Shown here piece after piece: positions 26,229 through 35,041 of a DNA stretch of 45,684 nt. This DNA is from CAYRDC01 sp964422925. GTDB taxonomy: Bacteria > Bacteroidota > Bacteroidia > Chitinophagales > S012-47. The DNA lies in assembly GCA_964422925.1 (NCBI GenBank), contig CAYRDC010000019.1:1-45684 (forward strand), in the 5' to 3' direction. A program made the translations under genes and the position numbers. Under the pieces are notes generated by a model that searched no databases, was not told the DNA's origin, and was given only the letters and a program-made list of their open reading frames with translations. The stretch's first letter is position 1, and the number at the start of each line of letters is the position of its first letter.

Positions 26229-27419
26229 ATGATCTCAAACCGGCAATTATTCCTGGCGCATGTTGCGCAAACCAGCCCGGAACCTTTGATGCTGGAGTTT
26301 GAAAGGGCCAAAGGGGTTTGGATGTATACCCGCGATGGTGAACGCTATCTTGACCTGATCAGCGGAATTAATGTGAGCAATGTAGGACATTGCCATCCGG
26401 AGGTGATCCGGGCAGTTCAGGACCAGGTAAAGCAATACGCGCACCTTATGGTTTATGGCGAAACGGTGCAAACGCCTCAGGTAGAACTGGCCAGGCGTAT
26501 TACAACCCTGTTACCGGATCATTTAGATAACGTGTATTTCCTGAATTCAGGCGCTGAAGCCATAGAAGCGGCCATTAAGCTGGCCCGGAAATATACCAGG
26601 CGGCCGGAAATAATCTGTTTCGACCGGGCATATCATGGCAGCACGATGGGAGCCGTTTGCCTGATCGGAGACGAAAAATACAAACAACCATTCCGTCCAT
26701 TGATGCCCGGGATCCATCAGCTACCTTTCAATGACCCTGAAGCCCTGGAACAGATTTCTGACAGGACAGCTGCAGTAATTATGGAAACCATCCAGGGAGA
26801 GGCCGGGGTACGGCTCCCTTCCGAATCCTTTGCGAAACGTTTGCAGGAACAATGTGCCCGGCACGGCTGCCTGTTGGTTTTGGATGAAATCCAAACCGGG
26901 TTTGGCCGGACCGGAAAACTATTTGCTTTTGAGCATTTCGGTTTGAAGCCTGATATGATCACCCTGGCCAAGGGAATGGGCGGGGGCCTGCCGATTAGTG
27001 CTTTGGTTGCCTCAAAGGGAATAATGCAGGCCTTTATGCAGAACCCGGCCCTGAATCATATCACTACTTTCGGAGGGAATGCGGTGTGTTGTGCCGCGGC
27101 CCTGGCAACCCTGAATGTCATTACAACAAAAAACCTTCCCGAACAGGCTGAACCAAAGGAAAAACACTTTCGCCAGGCACTGGTGCATCCGGCCATAAAA
27201 ACTATCCGGGGCAAGGGACTGATGATGGCCATTGAATTTGAAAACGCTACGATAAATCAGGCGGTAATTAAACAATGCCTGGAGAATGGCCTGCTGGTAG
27301 ATTGGTTCCTGTTTGCGGATAACTGCCTGCGCATTGCCCCACCGTTGGTGATTTCCGATGAGGAAATTGATTACGCTTGCAAAAAACTGATAAAAAGCAT
27401 AGAAGAAGCACCTGCCTGA
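26229..27419 (+). CDS. Class III aminotransferase, acetylornithine/4-aminobutyrate-like
   Basis: The 396-residue PLP enzyme transfers an amino group, typically to a keto acid. The family blocks are present: LNSGAEAIEAAIKLAR (PLP phosphate binding), VLDEIQTGFGRTGK with Asp219, and the Schiff-base Lys248 in TLAKGMGGGLP. The overall size fits acetylornithine aminotransferase and relatives, but no arginine or GABA gene is next to it, so the substrate is unresolved. It converges on dnaN with 59 bases between stop codons. Confidence 0.88.
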   Translation: MISNRQLFLAHVAQTSPEPLMLEFERAKGVWMYTRDGERYLDLISGINVSNVGHCHPEVIRAVQDQVKQYAHLMVYGETVQTPQVELARRITTLLPDHLDNVYFLNSGAEAIEAAIKLARKYTRRPEIICFDRAYHGSTMGAVCLIGDEKYKQPFRPLMPGIHQLPFNDPEALEQISDRTAAVIMETIQGEAGVRLPSESFAKRLQEQCARHGCLLVLDEIQTGFGRTGKLFAFEHFGLKPDMITLAKGMGGGLPISALVASKGIMQAFMQNPALNHITTFGGNAVCCAAALATLNVITTKNLPEQAEPKEKHFRQALVHPAIKTIRGKGLMMAIEFENATINQAVIKQCLENGLLVDWFLFADNCLRIAPPLVISDEEIDYACKKLIKSIEEAPA

Positions 27420-27478
27420 TGATAAAGGCGGGTTTCAATACGGCTTGAACTCTCAGGGTCAAGGCTCTTATGGCTCAA

Positions 27479-28594
27479 TCAGGCGTTGAGCATAACCGGC
27501 ATGACCAGCATCAGCAGGTGTTCATTTTCCTGCTGCTCGAGCGGCAGCAAGAGCCCGGCATGGGTAGGAGTCGATAATTCCATCCGTACCTCATCACATT
27601 CCAGGACCCCCAGCATTTCTATGAGGAACTTGGCATTGAAGCCAATTTCCATATCCTCCCCTTCATACAGGCAATTCAACTGTTCGTTGGCTTCATTGGA
27701 AAAATCAAGGTCTTGTGCAGAAACCTGCAATTCGCTGCCTGCGATTTTCAGAATTACCTGATGAGTGGTTTTATTGGAATAAATCGAAATTCGCTTCAGG
27801 CTGTTTTGATAATCATTGCGGTTCAGGGTAAGCTTATTGGGATTATCCTTCGGAATTACCGCATTGTAATCCGGGTATTTCGCATCGATCAGACGACATA
27901 TCAGGTTCACTTTTCCAAAGGAGAAAAACGCGTTGGAAGCGTTGTAAGCCAGCTTAACCTGTTCATCTTCCGGTACCGTGGCTTTCAGCAGGTTCAGGGC
28001 TTTTTTGGGAACGATAAAAGCCGCGTTTTGGGACGCCTGGAGGTCGTTGCGTTTGTAGCGTACCAGCTTATGAGCATCGGTTGATACAAAAGTCACCCCA
28101 TCAGCACCCAGTTCGAAATAAACACCGGTCATGGCGGGCCGCAGTTCATCGTTGCTCACTGCAAATACGGTGTAGTTGATAGCCCTTTGCAATGCCTGAC
28201 CCGGTAATTCAACTTTTTGCACATCCTCGGCTACCGGTATCCTTGGAAAGTCTTCCCCGTTTTCACCGGTTAGTTTATATTTCCCGTTTTCGGACGTAAT
28301 CTCAACGGCAAAGGTGTTTTCGTCAATGGTAAAGGTGAGGGGTTGTTCGGGCAGGTTTTTCAGGGTATCGAGCAGGATGCGGGCCGGTACCGCGATTTTT
28401 CCGTTGTCGCGTGCCTCTACTTCCATGCTGGTCGACATGGAAGTTTCCAGGTCGGTGGCATAAACGGTTAAGGTACCGTTGTCGATGACGAAAAGAAAAT
28501 CTTCCAGTATGGGCAGAACCGTGTTTGGACTGATAACCCCCTGTATGGTTTGCAGGTTTTTCAGCAGTGCCGAGGTTGACGCGATAAATTTCAT
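27479..28594 (-). CDS. dnaN: DNA polymerase III beta sliding clamp
   Basis: The clamp encircles DNA and tethers the replicative polymerase. The 371-residue protein shows three clamp domains, with MKFIASTSALLKNLQTIQG at the start, the AKYPDYNAVIP block in domain 3, and VMPVMLNA at the C-terminus, where the hydrophobic ligand pocket is completed. It is not next to dnaA here. Confidence 0.96.
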   Translation of the reverse strand: MKFIASTSALLKNLQTIQGVISPNTVLPILEDFLFVIDNGTLTVYATDLETSMSTSMEVEARDNGKIAVPARILLDTLKNLPEQPLTFTIDENTFAVEITSENGKYKLTGENGEDFPRIPVAEDVQKVELPGQALQRAINYTVFAVSNDELRPAMTGVYFELGADGVTFVSTDAHKLVRYKRNDLQASQNAAFIVPKKALNLLKATVPEDEQVKLAYNASNAFFSFGKVNLICRLIDAKYPDYNAVIPKDNPNKLTLNRNDYQNSLKRISIYSNKTTHQVILKIAGSELQVSAQDLDFSNEANEQLNCLYEGEDMEIGFNAKFLIEMLGVLECDEVRMELSTPTHAGLLLPLEQQENEHLLMLVMPVMLNA

Positions 28595-28717
28595 TGGCTG
28601 TATTTTAATGGTTGCTGGTCAAAGCAAAGATAAAGATTTCTGTATTTTGCCAACCCTGCATGCCCCGCCCGATTGTGTATAAATCGAAAGGCATTTAATT
28701 AACAGAAAACCAGCCGG

Positions 28718-29743
28718 TTATAAAGAATTTCCCTTTTTGAAAAAAGGCGGGGTTTGTAGAATTTTCCCAAACACAAAATCCTGTATCAGCACTAGGTCTT
28801 TCCCTCCGGTAATCAGGCCGTAATACCGGTCGCGGTCGTACACTTTGCCTTCATTATCCTGTACCAGTAACCCTTTGGTGCGTTTGTCGGCCGGTTTGTA
28901 AAACAGCTTGAGTTCCTGGACGTTGTCCTGTGCTCCTTCCAGCCGGACAACGCAAAAAGGCTGGCTGGCGATAATGGAATCGCGGCCGGGTACCTGATTA
29001 ATCAGTGCCTCATATTTCAGCGACTGGAAGTAAGCCGCGTAGGTACGGGCTGCTTTCTGGTTTATAGCAAAGGGATAGGCCAGGGTGTCTCCCGGTTGAA
29101 GCAAGACGAAGGAATCCCGGCCGGCTGACCGCAATGTGAAACTGCTGTCGGGAAATCCGGTATACTGCACGGTCACCTGGCGGAAATCCTCCGGGTCCAG
29201 GTTAAAGACCGTGCGGTCGCGCCAGTTGTTTTCATCCGTAAAATACCGGGGCCCCAGCTCGCCTTCAAACCCGGGAATATGCACTACATAGATTTTCTCG
29301 CTCCCTTCCAGTTTCATGTAATTGCCCCGCAGCGATTCGGTAGGCGGTCCCACGTAATAGGCTTTCATTAAATCTCCTTCGCAGTCGTAAATTTCCACTT
29401 TGGTGTTCTGCGTGGCCATGGATTTGATAATATTCTCGCGGGCTGACTCAGCCACCGGGTTCTTGACGCGTATCTGGGCTATGGTACGCAACAGGGTTTC
29501 TGTTTCAGGTTTCCGCGCCCGGTACTTGTCGTTCAGCAGCCAGCTGCCGTCTTCCTGCCTTTCCAGGGTGATGCGGTGGTTGTCCATGTCGGCCAGGAAA
29601 ATCACCCCGATGCGGCCGGTGTCTTTTACGGCAAATTCCACCGCGGCTTTTCCTGATGCGTGGGCGCCCCGCTTTGTCAGGGCCCACCAGGCCACAACAG
29701 CCAGCACGAGAATGATGATCAGGTATGCCAGGTTCCGCTTCAT
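28718..29743 (-). CDS. DUF4340 domain protein of the gld operon
   Basis: The 341-residue membrane-anchored protein has one N-terminal helix (LAYLIIILVLAVVAWWALT) and an extracytoplasmic beta-rich domain beginning near VEFAVKDTGRIGVIFLADMDNH, the DUF4340 pattern. The ATG at 29743 overlaps the gldG stop codon in ATGA, indicating translational coupling. DUF4340 proteins commonly follow GldG-like ABC components and are thought to act with them; the precise role is not established. An in-frame start at 29839 would lie deep within gldG and is rejected. Confidence 0.8.
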   Translation of the reverse strand: MKRNLAYLIIILVLAVVAWWALTKRGAHASGKAAVEFAVKDTGRIGVIFLADMDNHRITLERQEDGSWLLNDKYRARKPETETLLRTIAQIRVKNPVAESARENIIKSMATQNTKVEIYDCEGDLMKAYYVGPPTESLRGNYMKLEGSEKIYVVHIPGFEGELGPRYFTDENNWRDRTVFNLDPEDFRQVTVQYTGFPDSSFTLRSAGRDSFVLLQPGDTLAYPFAINQKAARTYAAYFQSLKYEALINQVPGRDSIIASQPFCVVRLEGAQDNVQELKLFYKPADKRTKGLLVQDNEGKVYDRDRYYGLITGGKDLVLIQDFVFGKILQTPPFFKKGNSL

Positions 29744-31592
29744 AAGGTTCCGGTGTATTTTTTTCTGCGAATAATGGATTGAATGCCGGCAAAAACCAAT
29801 AGGATAAGGATCGGACCCAGTAGATTGATCAATTGCCATTTGAAGCGTTCCGATTTGACTTTGTCAGCCTGCAGGGGCCTGACCCGGAATTCCTTGTTGC
29901 GCGTGGCCACCAGCCCGTAATTATCCACAAGATAATCGATACAGTTCAATATGAAATCCTTATTGGCGTACCGGTAATTCGGGTTGTACCGGTAATAGCC
30001 GAGCGGGTTGGCTATCAGGTCGCCATCGGCAATGAAAATCATGCGGTTGGGCGGGCTGCTTNNNNNNNNNNNNNNNNNNNNNNNNNNNNNNNNNNNNNNN
30101 NNNNNNNNNNNNNNNNNNNNNNNNNNNNNNNNNNNNNNNNNNNNNNNNNNNNNNNNNNNNNGTTGGCTATCAGGTCGCCATCGGCAATGAAAATCATGCG
30201 GTTGGGCGGGCTGCTTTCGCGGAATTCGAGATTCAGGCTGTCGCGGTATATCGCCAGGAAGTCGTGGGGAACCCGGTTGCGGAACACAGAACGAAAAGTG
30301 CCCTCCACCAACACGGCAAGCGGAATGTTGCTCTTATTGAACAGCACCGGGTCGGGTTTGGTGCCGGCCATGCTCAGCGTGATCCGGATGGGATGATACA
30401 TCAGCCGGGCGCTTCCGGAGGTGGTGAGCAGAATGGTTTTTTTCAGGCCCGGGGTTCCGATGGTATCAATGGAGCTGGCAAAATTGAACCATAACGGGCC
30501 CACGTGCTTGGTGATGGGATGGTTGGCGGGCGGCAGCACGATGGGGTAGAAAAACCAGGGATAGAATGCCGGGCTGGAACTGTTGCCCCGGTACAACGGA
30601 ATGCGGGCACAGCGCTCGTCCTGCACCAGGTCGCGGTTCAGGCGGACTCCGTACTGGAAAAGCTGGTCTTCGAGGTTCAGCGGGTAATCCATGGTCAGCA
30701 CGAAAGGTTTTCCCTCATAACCCAGCAGGCTGTCGATGTCGGCATACAACGGATCAATCAGCCAGAGCACTCGGCCACCGTTCATCACGTACTGGTCGAT
30801 TTTGAACTTATCCTTTTCAGAAAATTTTTGAATGGGTTTGGCAATAATGGCCAGGTCAACGCTAGACGGTATGGCAATCCTGTGAGGCAGGTCCAGGAAT
30901 TCCAGTTCGTATTGTTCATCCTGCAAGGTGACCGCTATATCCGCCAGCCGGGCCGGAGAGAGTTCGCCATGCCCCTGGATGAACGCGATTTTTTGCTTCC
31001 TGGTGAGCATGAGCTTGCGGATGGCATTGGATAAGGTGTATTCCAGGGTGGCGATGCCGTGATTTACGGTTTCCACCGGGTCTTCCCCGAGCTGCCGCTG
31101 CTCGGGCAGGAAATTTACAGCCAGTTCCTTTTCCCGGTAATTGAGTACGGCCCCGGCAATCAGGATTTTCTGCGAAAACTCTTCCTGCGACTGGGTGGCA
31201 ATCTGCCGGGTTTCCAGCCCTTTCGACATCAGGTCCTTGATCAGGGCATTCACCTGGTCCGGGTCATCCAGGCTGAACGGGTCGAACAGTTCATAGCTGA
31301 TCCGGTTACCGCTGTAGGCGCTGTATTCATCCAGCATTTCAGTGACGGCCTTTTGCAGCCTGCGGTATTCGGCCGGCAGGTTCCCGGCCAGGAATATGGT
31401 GACATAAACCTGGTCGTCCAGGTCTTTGAGCAGTTCGCGCGTGGCCCGCGAAATAGTGAAGCGCTTGTCCTGCGTCAGGTCAATCCGGGTGAAGCGGAAG
31501 GTAAAGACCACGTTCAGCAGCAGGGTAACCAACAGCACGAAAGCCAGCTGCCAGAGCGACCGTTTGCGGTATGGGGATTGCCTTTTTACCAT
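29740..31592 (-). CDS. gldG: GldG, gliding-type ABC transporter substrate-binding component (interrupted by assembly gap)
   Basis: GldG works with GldF and GldA in an ABC system required for gliding in Flavobacterium and conserved even in non-gliding Bacteroidota. The protein has an N-terminal membrane helix (about residues 12-30), a long extracytoplasmic domain starting FRFTRIDLTQDKRFTIS, and a C-terminal membrane helix followed by the basic tail RRKKYTGTL. In the raw sequence the gene is broken by 100 Ns at 30062-30161. The flanks 30007-30061 and 30162-30216 are identical, and deleting 155 bases rejoins both halves in frame (1698 bases, 565 residues), so the gene is almost certainly intact in the genome. 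It overlaps gldF by 7 bases. Confidence 0.92.
30007..30061. repeat. Left copy of 55-bp duplicated contig end
   Basis: This segment is identical to 30162-30216 across all 55 bases. Both encode the same part of GldG (NRMIFIADGDLIAN). The simplest reading is an unmerged contig overlap rather than a biological repeat. Confidence 0.95.
30062..30161. other. Run of 100 Ns (artificial scaffold gap)
   Basis: Exactly 100 Ns, a conventional placeholder for a gap of unknown size. Identical 55-base sequences on both sides show that the two contig ends overlap. Confidence 0.97.
30162..30216. repeat. Right copy of 55-bp duplicated contig end
   Basis: This is the second copy of the contig-end overlap; see 30007-30061. 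It joins directly to the longer gldG portion. Confidence 0.95.
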
Positions 31593-32317
31593 TTCCTGCT
31601 CTCCAGTACGGTTTTGGTGGCGGTGAGAAACACCGCTATGTAGGTGAGAAAATACAACAGGTCGCGCGTGTCCAGCACCCCGCGGCTGATGGAACTGTAA
31701 TGGGCCAGCAGGCCCGCGTTTTTCACGTAATAATCCAGCGTGCCGGAAAACTGGCTGATATTGCTCAGGAAATCGAACGCATACAGCGCGAAGAAATTCA
31801 GGAACATGCCAAGGATAAAGGCTACAATCTGGTTATTCGTCAATGAGCTGGCAAAAAGTCCTGTGGCGGTGAAGCAGGCCCCGATGAGCAGCAACCCTAT
31901 GTAAGAACCGATGATGGCCCCCCAGTCAATATCACCGGGCGGCTGGGCCAGCCGCGAAATGCTGTACACGTACACCAGGGTAGGAAGCAGGGCCAGCACA
32001 AACAGGGCCAGAGAAGCCAGGTATTTCCCACCCGTGATTTGCAGGTCGGTCAGCGGTTTGGTGGCCAGCATTTCCAGGGTGCCGGCATTTTTTTCCTCGG
32101 CCAGGCTGCGCATGGTGATGGCCGGAACCAGGAAAAGGAAAATCAACGGGGCAAACTCAAAAAACGAATCCAGCGAGGCAAATCCGCCTTCCAGCACGTT
32201 GAAGCCCGGGAACACCCATACAAAGAGGCCTGTGGTGAGCAGGAATACCCCGATGACCACGTATCCCGTCACGGAATTAAAAAAACTTTTTACCTCTTTT
32301 CTGAACAGGGTCCACAT
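31586..32317 (-). CDS. gldF: GldF, gliding-type ABC transporter permease
   Basis: The 243-residue ABC-2-type permease has about six membrane helices, starting with MWTLFRKEVKSFFNSVTGYVVIGVFLLTTGLFVW and including a conserved EEKNAGTLEMLATKPLTDLQI cytoplasmic loop typical of ABC-2 permeases. It is the membrane partner of GldA and GldG and lies 3 bases after gldA. Confidence 0.92.
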   Translation of the reverse strand: MWTLFRKEVKSFFNSVTGYVVIGVFLLTTGLFVWVFPGFNVLEGGFASLDSFFEFAPLIFLFLVPAITMRSLAEEKNAGTLEMLATKPLTDLQITGGKYLASLALFVLALLPTLVYVYSISRLAQPPGDIDWGAIIGSYIGLLLIGACFTATGLFASSLTNNQIVAFILGMFLNFFALYAFDFLSNISQFSGTLDYYVKNAGLLAHYSSISRGVLDTRDLLYFLTYIAVFLTATKTVLESRKW

Positions 32318-32320
32318 AGG

Positions 32321-33241
32321 TTATTCTTCCGTTTCAGTGGTTAACAGGCGGAATATTTCTTCCAGGTTTTGCTGTTCCCGGTAAAGCGTCAGCAGGGTAA
32401 GACCGCGTTCCACGGCAAACCGGAACACCGCTTCGCGGATGTCCATGTCTTCGGCCGAAAAGAGCTTCCAGCGGTTTCCCCCTTCGGCTTCGGCTTTCAG
32501 CACCCCCGGTATTTTTTGCAGCAAGCCGGCTTCCACGCTTTCGCGGAAAGCCACCCGGGTGATGATCTGCCGGTTCAGGCGGGCGCCCAGCTCGCTGACG
32601 GAGTCATCAGCTACCAGTTTACCCTTATTGATGATCAGCGCTCGGTCGCAGATGGCCTGCACCTCCTGCATGATATGGGTCGACAGGATTACGGTTTTGT
32701 TTTTCCCCGCTTCCCGGATCACCTGGCGGATTTCGTTGAGCTGGTTGGGATCCAGACCGGAAGTGGGTTCATCCAGGATCAGCACAGCCGGATCGTGTAT
32801 CATGGCCTGAGCCAGGCCAACGCGCTGCCGGTATCCTTTGGAAAGCTGACCGATTTTTTTGTGCTGTTCACTCCCAAGGCCGGTCAGGTCGATCATATCC
32901 TCCACGCGCTGCCCGGCTTGTTTCCCCAGCCGGTGCAGTCGGGCCACAAATTCCAGGTATTCCCGCACGTACATGTCCGGGTACAACGGGTTGTGCTCGG
33001 GCAGGTAACCTACCTGTTTGCGTACTTCCAGGTTCTTCTCCGTGACATCCAGCCCCTGCACAAAGGCACTGCCCGAAGTCTGGGGCAGGTAACAGGCCAG
33101 AATGCGCATGGTAGTGGATTTTCCTGCCCCGTTGGGACCCAGGAAACCCACTATCTCCCCACTTCCGATGGAAAAAGACACATCATCCACCGCGCGCTGC
33201 TCTTCAAATACTTTGGTAAGGTTCCTGACCTCAACGGACAT
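32321..33241 (-). CDS. gldA: GldA, gliding-type ABC transporter ATPase
   Basis: The 306-residue ATPase has Walker A GPNGAGKS at 35-42, the signature LSKGYRQRVGLAQAM, Walker B VLILDEPTSGLDP and the switch His in STHIMQEV. A C-terminal extension of about 80 residues follows the nucleotide-binding domain, as in GldA and related ABC-2 exporters. First gene of the gldA-gldF-gldG-DUF4340 operon. The intact operon suggests, but does not prove, gliding motility; the same genes occur in non-gliding relatives. Confidence 0.92.
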   Translation of the reverse strand: MSVEVRNLTKVFEEQRAVDDVSFSIGSGEIVGFLGPNGAGKSTTMRILACYLPQTSGSAFVQGLDVTEKNLEVRKQVGYLPEHNPLYPDMYVREYLEFVARLHRLGKQAGQRVEDMIDLTGLGSEQHKKIGQLSKGYRQRVGLAQAMIHDPAVLILDEPTSGLDPNQLNEIRQVIREAGKNKTVILSTHIMQEVQAICDRALIINKGKLVADDSVSELGARLNRQIITRVAFRESVEAGLLQKIPGVLKAEAEGGNRWKLFSAEDMDIREAVFRFAVERGLTLLTLYREQQNLEEIFRLLTTETEE

Positions 33242-33324
33242 CGGATTGGATTTGATCCCTGGCGGGGTTAGCGCAAAGGTAACAAATGAGGGTTTTATCC
33301 GTCAGGCAATAATTGCCAATCACC

Positions 33325-33332
33325 TATATTTG
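33325..33332 (+). promoter_or_regulatory. Putative -7 element immediately before glyS
   Basis: TATATTTG matches TAnnTTTG and ends only 5 bases before the glyS ATG. No -33 box at the right distance is seen. If used, transcription would start at or very near the initiation codon. Confidence 0.4.
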
Positions 33333-33337
33333 CCCCC

Positions 33338-34891
33338 ATGGCTAATGATAACGAGTTGTTCCGCAAAATTGTATCCCATGCGCGGGAATATGGCTTTGTA
33401 TTCCCTTCCAGTGAAATCTATGACGGGTTGGGCGCGGTGTATGATTACGGTCCCTATGGGGTGGAGCTGAAAAATAATATCCGGCAATACTGGTGGAAAG
33501 CCATGGTGCAACTCCATGAGAATATCGTAGGCCTGGATGCGGCTATTTTCATGTCTCCACAGGTGTGGAAAGCTTCCGGCCATGTGGACGCGTTTAATGA
33601 CCCGTTGATCGACAACAAGGACAGTAAGAAACGCTACCGCGCGGATGTGCTGGTGGAAGAATGGATCGCCAAACAGGAAGCCAAAATTGAAAAGGAAGTT
33701 GCCAAAGCCGCCAAACGCTTCGGGGAATCCTTCGACCGCGACATATACCTGAACACCAATGAGCGGGTGCTGCGCTACCGCGAAAAAATAAAAATTGCCG
33801 AAAACCGGCTGAAAACTTGCCTCGAAACCAACGACCTCGAAGGATTGAAACAGCTTATCCTTGACCTGGAAATTGCCGACCCGGAATCCGGCTCGCGCAA
33901 CTGGACCGATGTGCGGCAGTTTAACCTCATGTTTGAAACCCGGGTGGGTTCGGTGGCCGGGGAATCCTCGGTCATTTACCTGCGCCCTGAAACGGCCCAG
34001 GGTATTTTCGTCAATTTTCTCAATGTGCAAAAAGCTGTACGGCAGAAGATTCCTTTCGGCATTGCCCAATCGGGCAAAGCCTTCCGCAATGAAATCGTAG
34101 CCCGGCAGTGGCTTTTCCGCATGCGTGAGTTCGAGCAAATGGAAATGCAGTTCTTCGTCCGCCCGGGCGAGGAAATGAAATGGTTCGAATACTGGAAAAC
34201 CGAGCGCCTGAACTGGCACAAAGCCCTGGGCATTCCGGACGACAAGCTCCGCCTGCATGAGCACCTGAAGCTGGCCCACTATGCCAATGCGGCCGTGGAT
34301 ATTGAATATGACTTCCCTATCGGCTTCAAGGAAGTGGAAGGTATACATTCCAGGACGGATTTCGACCTGAAACAGCACCAGGAGCTGGCCGGCCGGAAAA
34401 TGCAGTATTATGACCCCGAGCTGGAAAAAAGTTATATCCCTTACGTGATTGAAACGTCCATAGGCCTTGACCGGATGTTTTTACTGGTGCTCAGCCAGGC
34501 ATATTCCACAGATAAGGCTCCGGACGCGGAAGGAAAACTGGTGGAAAGGACCGTGCTACGCATACCGGCACCCCTGGCGCCCGTTAAAGTGGCTATTTTG
34601 CCGCTGGTTAAAAAAGACGGCCTGCCCGAAATGGCAATGAAACTATTTGACGAACTGCGCCTGCATTTCATCTGCCAGTATGACGAAAAAGACGCTATTG
34701 GCCGCAGGTATCGCAGGCAGGATGCCATCGGCACTCCCTATTGCGTAACCGTTGACCACCAAACCCTTGAAGACCAGACCGTTACGCTGCGTGAAAGGGA
34801 CTCCATGAAGCAGGACCGGATACCTGTATCAACCATTGTGGCTGAAACCCATGCCCGGGTTTCCATGGAAAGATTGCTGAAATCCATCTGA
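33338..34891 (+). CDS. glyS: Glycyl-tRNA synthetase, dimeric (single-chain) type
   Basis: The 517-residue class II enzyme is the alpha2 form found in eukaryotes, archaea and many Bacteroidota, not the alpha2beta2 form. It begins with FVFPSSEIYDGLGAVYDYGPYGVELKNN, has motif 2 with FRNEIVARQWLFRMREFEQMEMQFF, and motif 3 ending SIGLDRMFLLVL. An anticodon-binding domain covers the last 110 residues or so (PVKVAILPLVKKDGLPEMA). No purine-rich ribosome site precedes the ATG (TGCCCCC). The assigned name glyS follows common use; glyQS is an alternative. Confidence 0.95.
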   Translation: MANDNELFRKIVSHAREYGFVFPSSEIYDGLGAVYDYGPYGVELKNNIRQYWWKAMVQLHENIVGLDAAIFMSPQVWKASGHVDAFNDPLIDNKDSKKRYRADVLVEEWIAKQEAKIEKEVAKAAKRFGESFDRDIYLNTNERVLRYREKIKIAENRLKTCLETNDLEGLKQLILDLEIADPESGSRNWTDVRQFNLMFETRVGSVAGESSVIYLRPETAQGIFVNFLNVQKAVRQKIPFGIAQSGKAFRNEIVARQWLFRMREFEQMEMQFFVRPGEEMKWFEYWKTERLNWHKALGIPDDKLRLHEHLKLAHYANAAVDIEYDFPIGFKEVEGIHSRTDFDLKQHQELAGRKMQYYDPELEKSYIPYVIETSIGLDRMFLLVLSQAYSTDKAPDAEGKLVERTVLRIPAPLAPVKVAILPLVKKDGLPEMAMKLFDELRLHFICQYDEKDAIGRRYRRQDAIGTPYCVTVDHQTLEDQTVTLRERDSMKQDRIPVSTIVAETHARVSMERLLKSI

Positions 34892-35041
34892 TTTTATCCT
34901 TTCCTTCCCGTTGACTAAAGTCTGCTTTCCTATTGATATAAATCATTGAAAACCGGACATACATATCTGATATTTGAGCTAACCTAACCGGGATTGACCT
35001 TAACCGATTTCTCTTTAATACGAAACCTAAACCAAAGCACT

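Noticed and set aside
30039..30042. Apparent frameshift in gldG at the gap
   Set aside because: The frame is restored when the duplicated 55 bases and the Ns are removed.
32369..33271. 300-codon open frame on the plus strand
   Set aside because: It is antisense to gldA, which has all ABC ATPase motifs.
33320..34378. 352-codon open frame on the minus strand
   Set aside because: It lies wholly antisense to glyS, whose motifs are complete.
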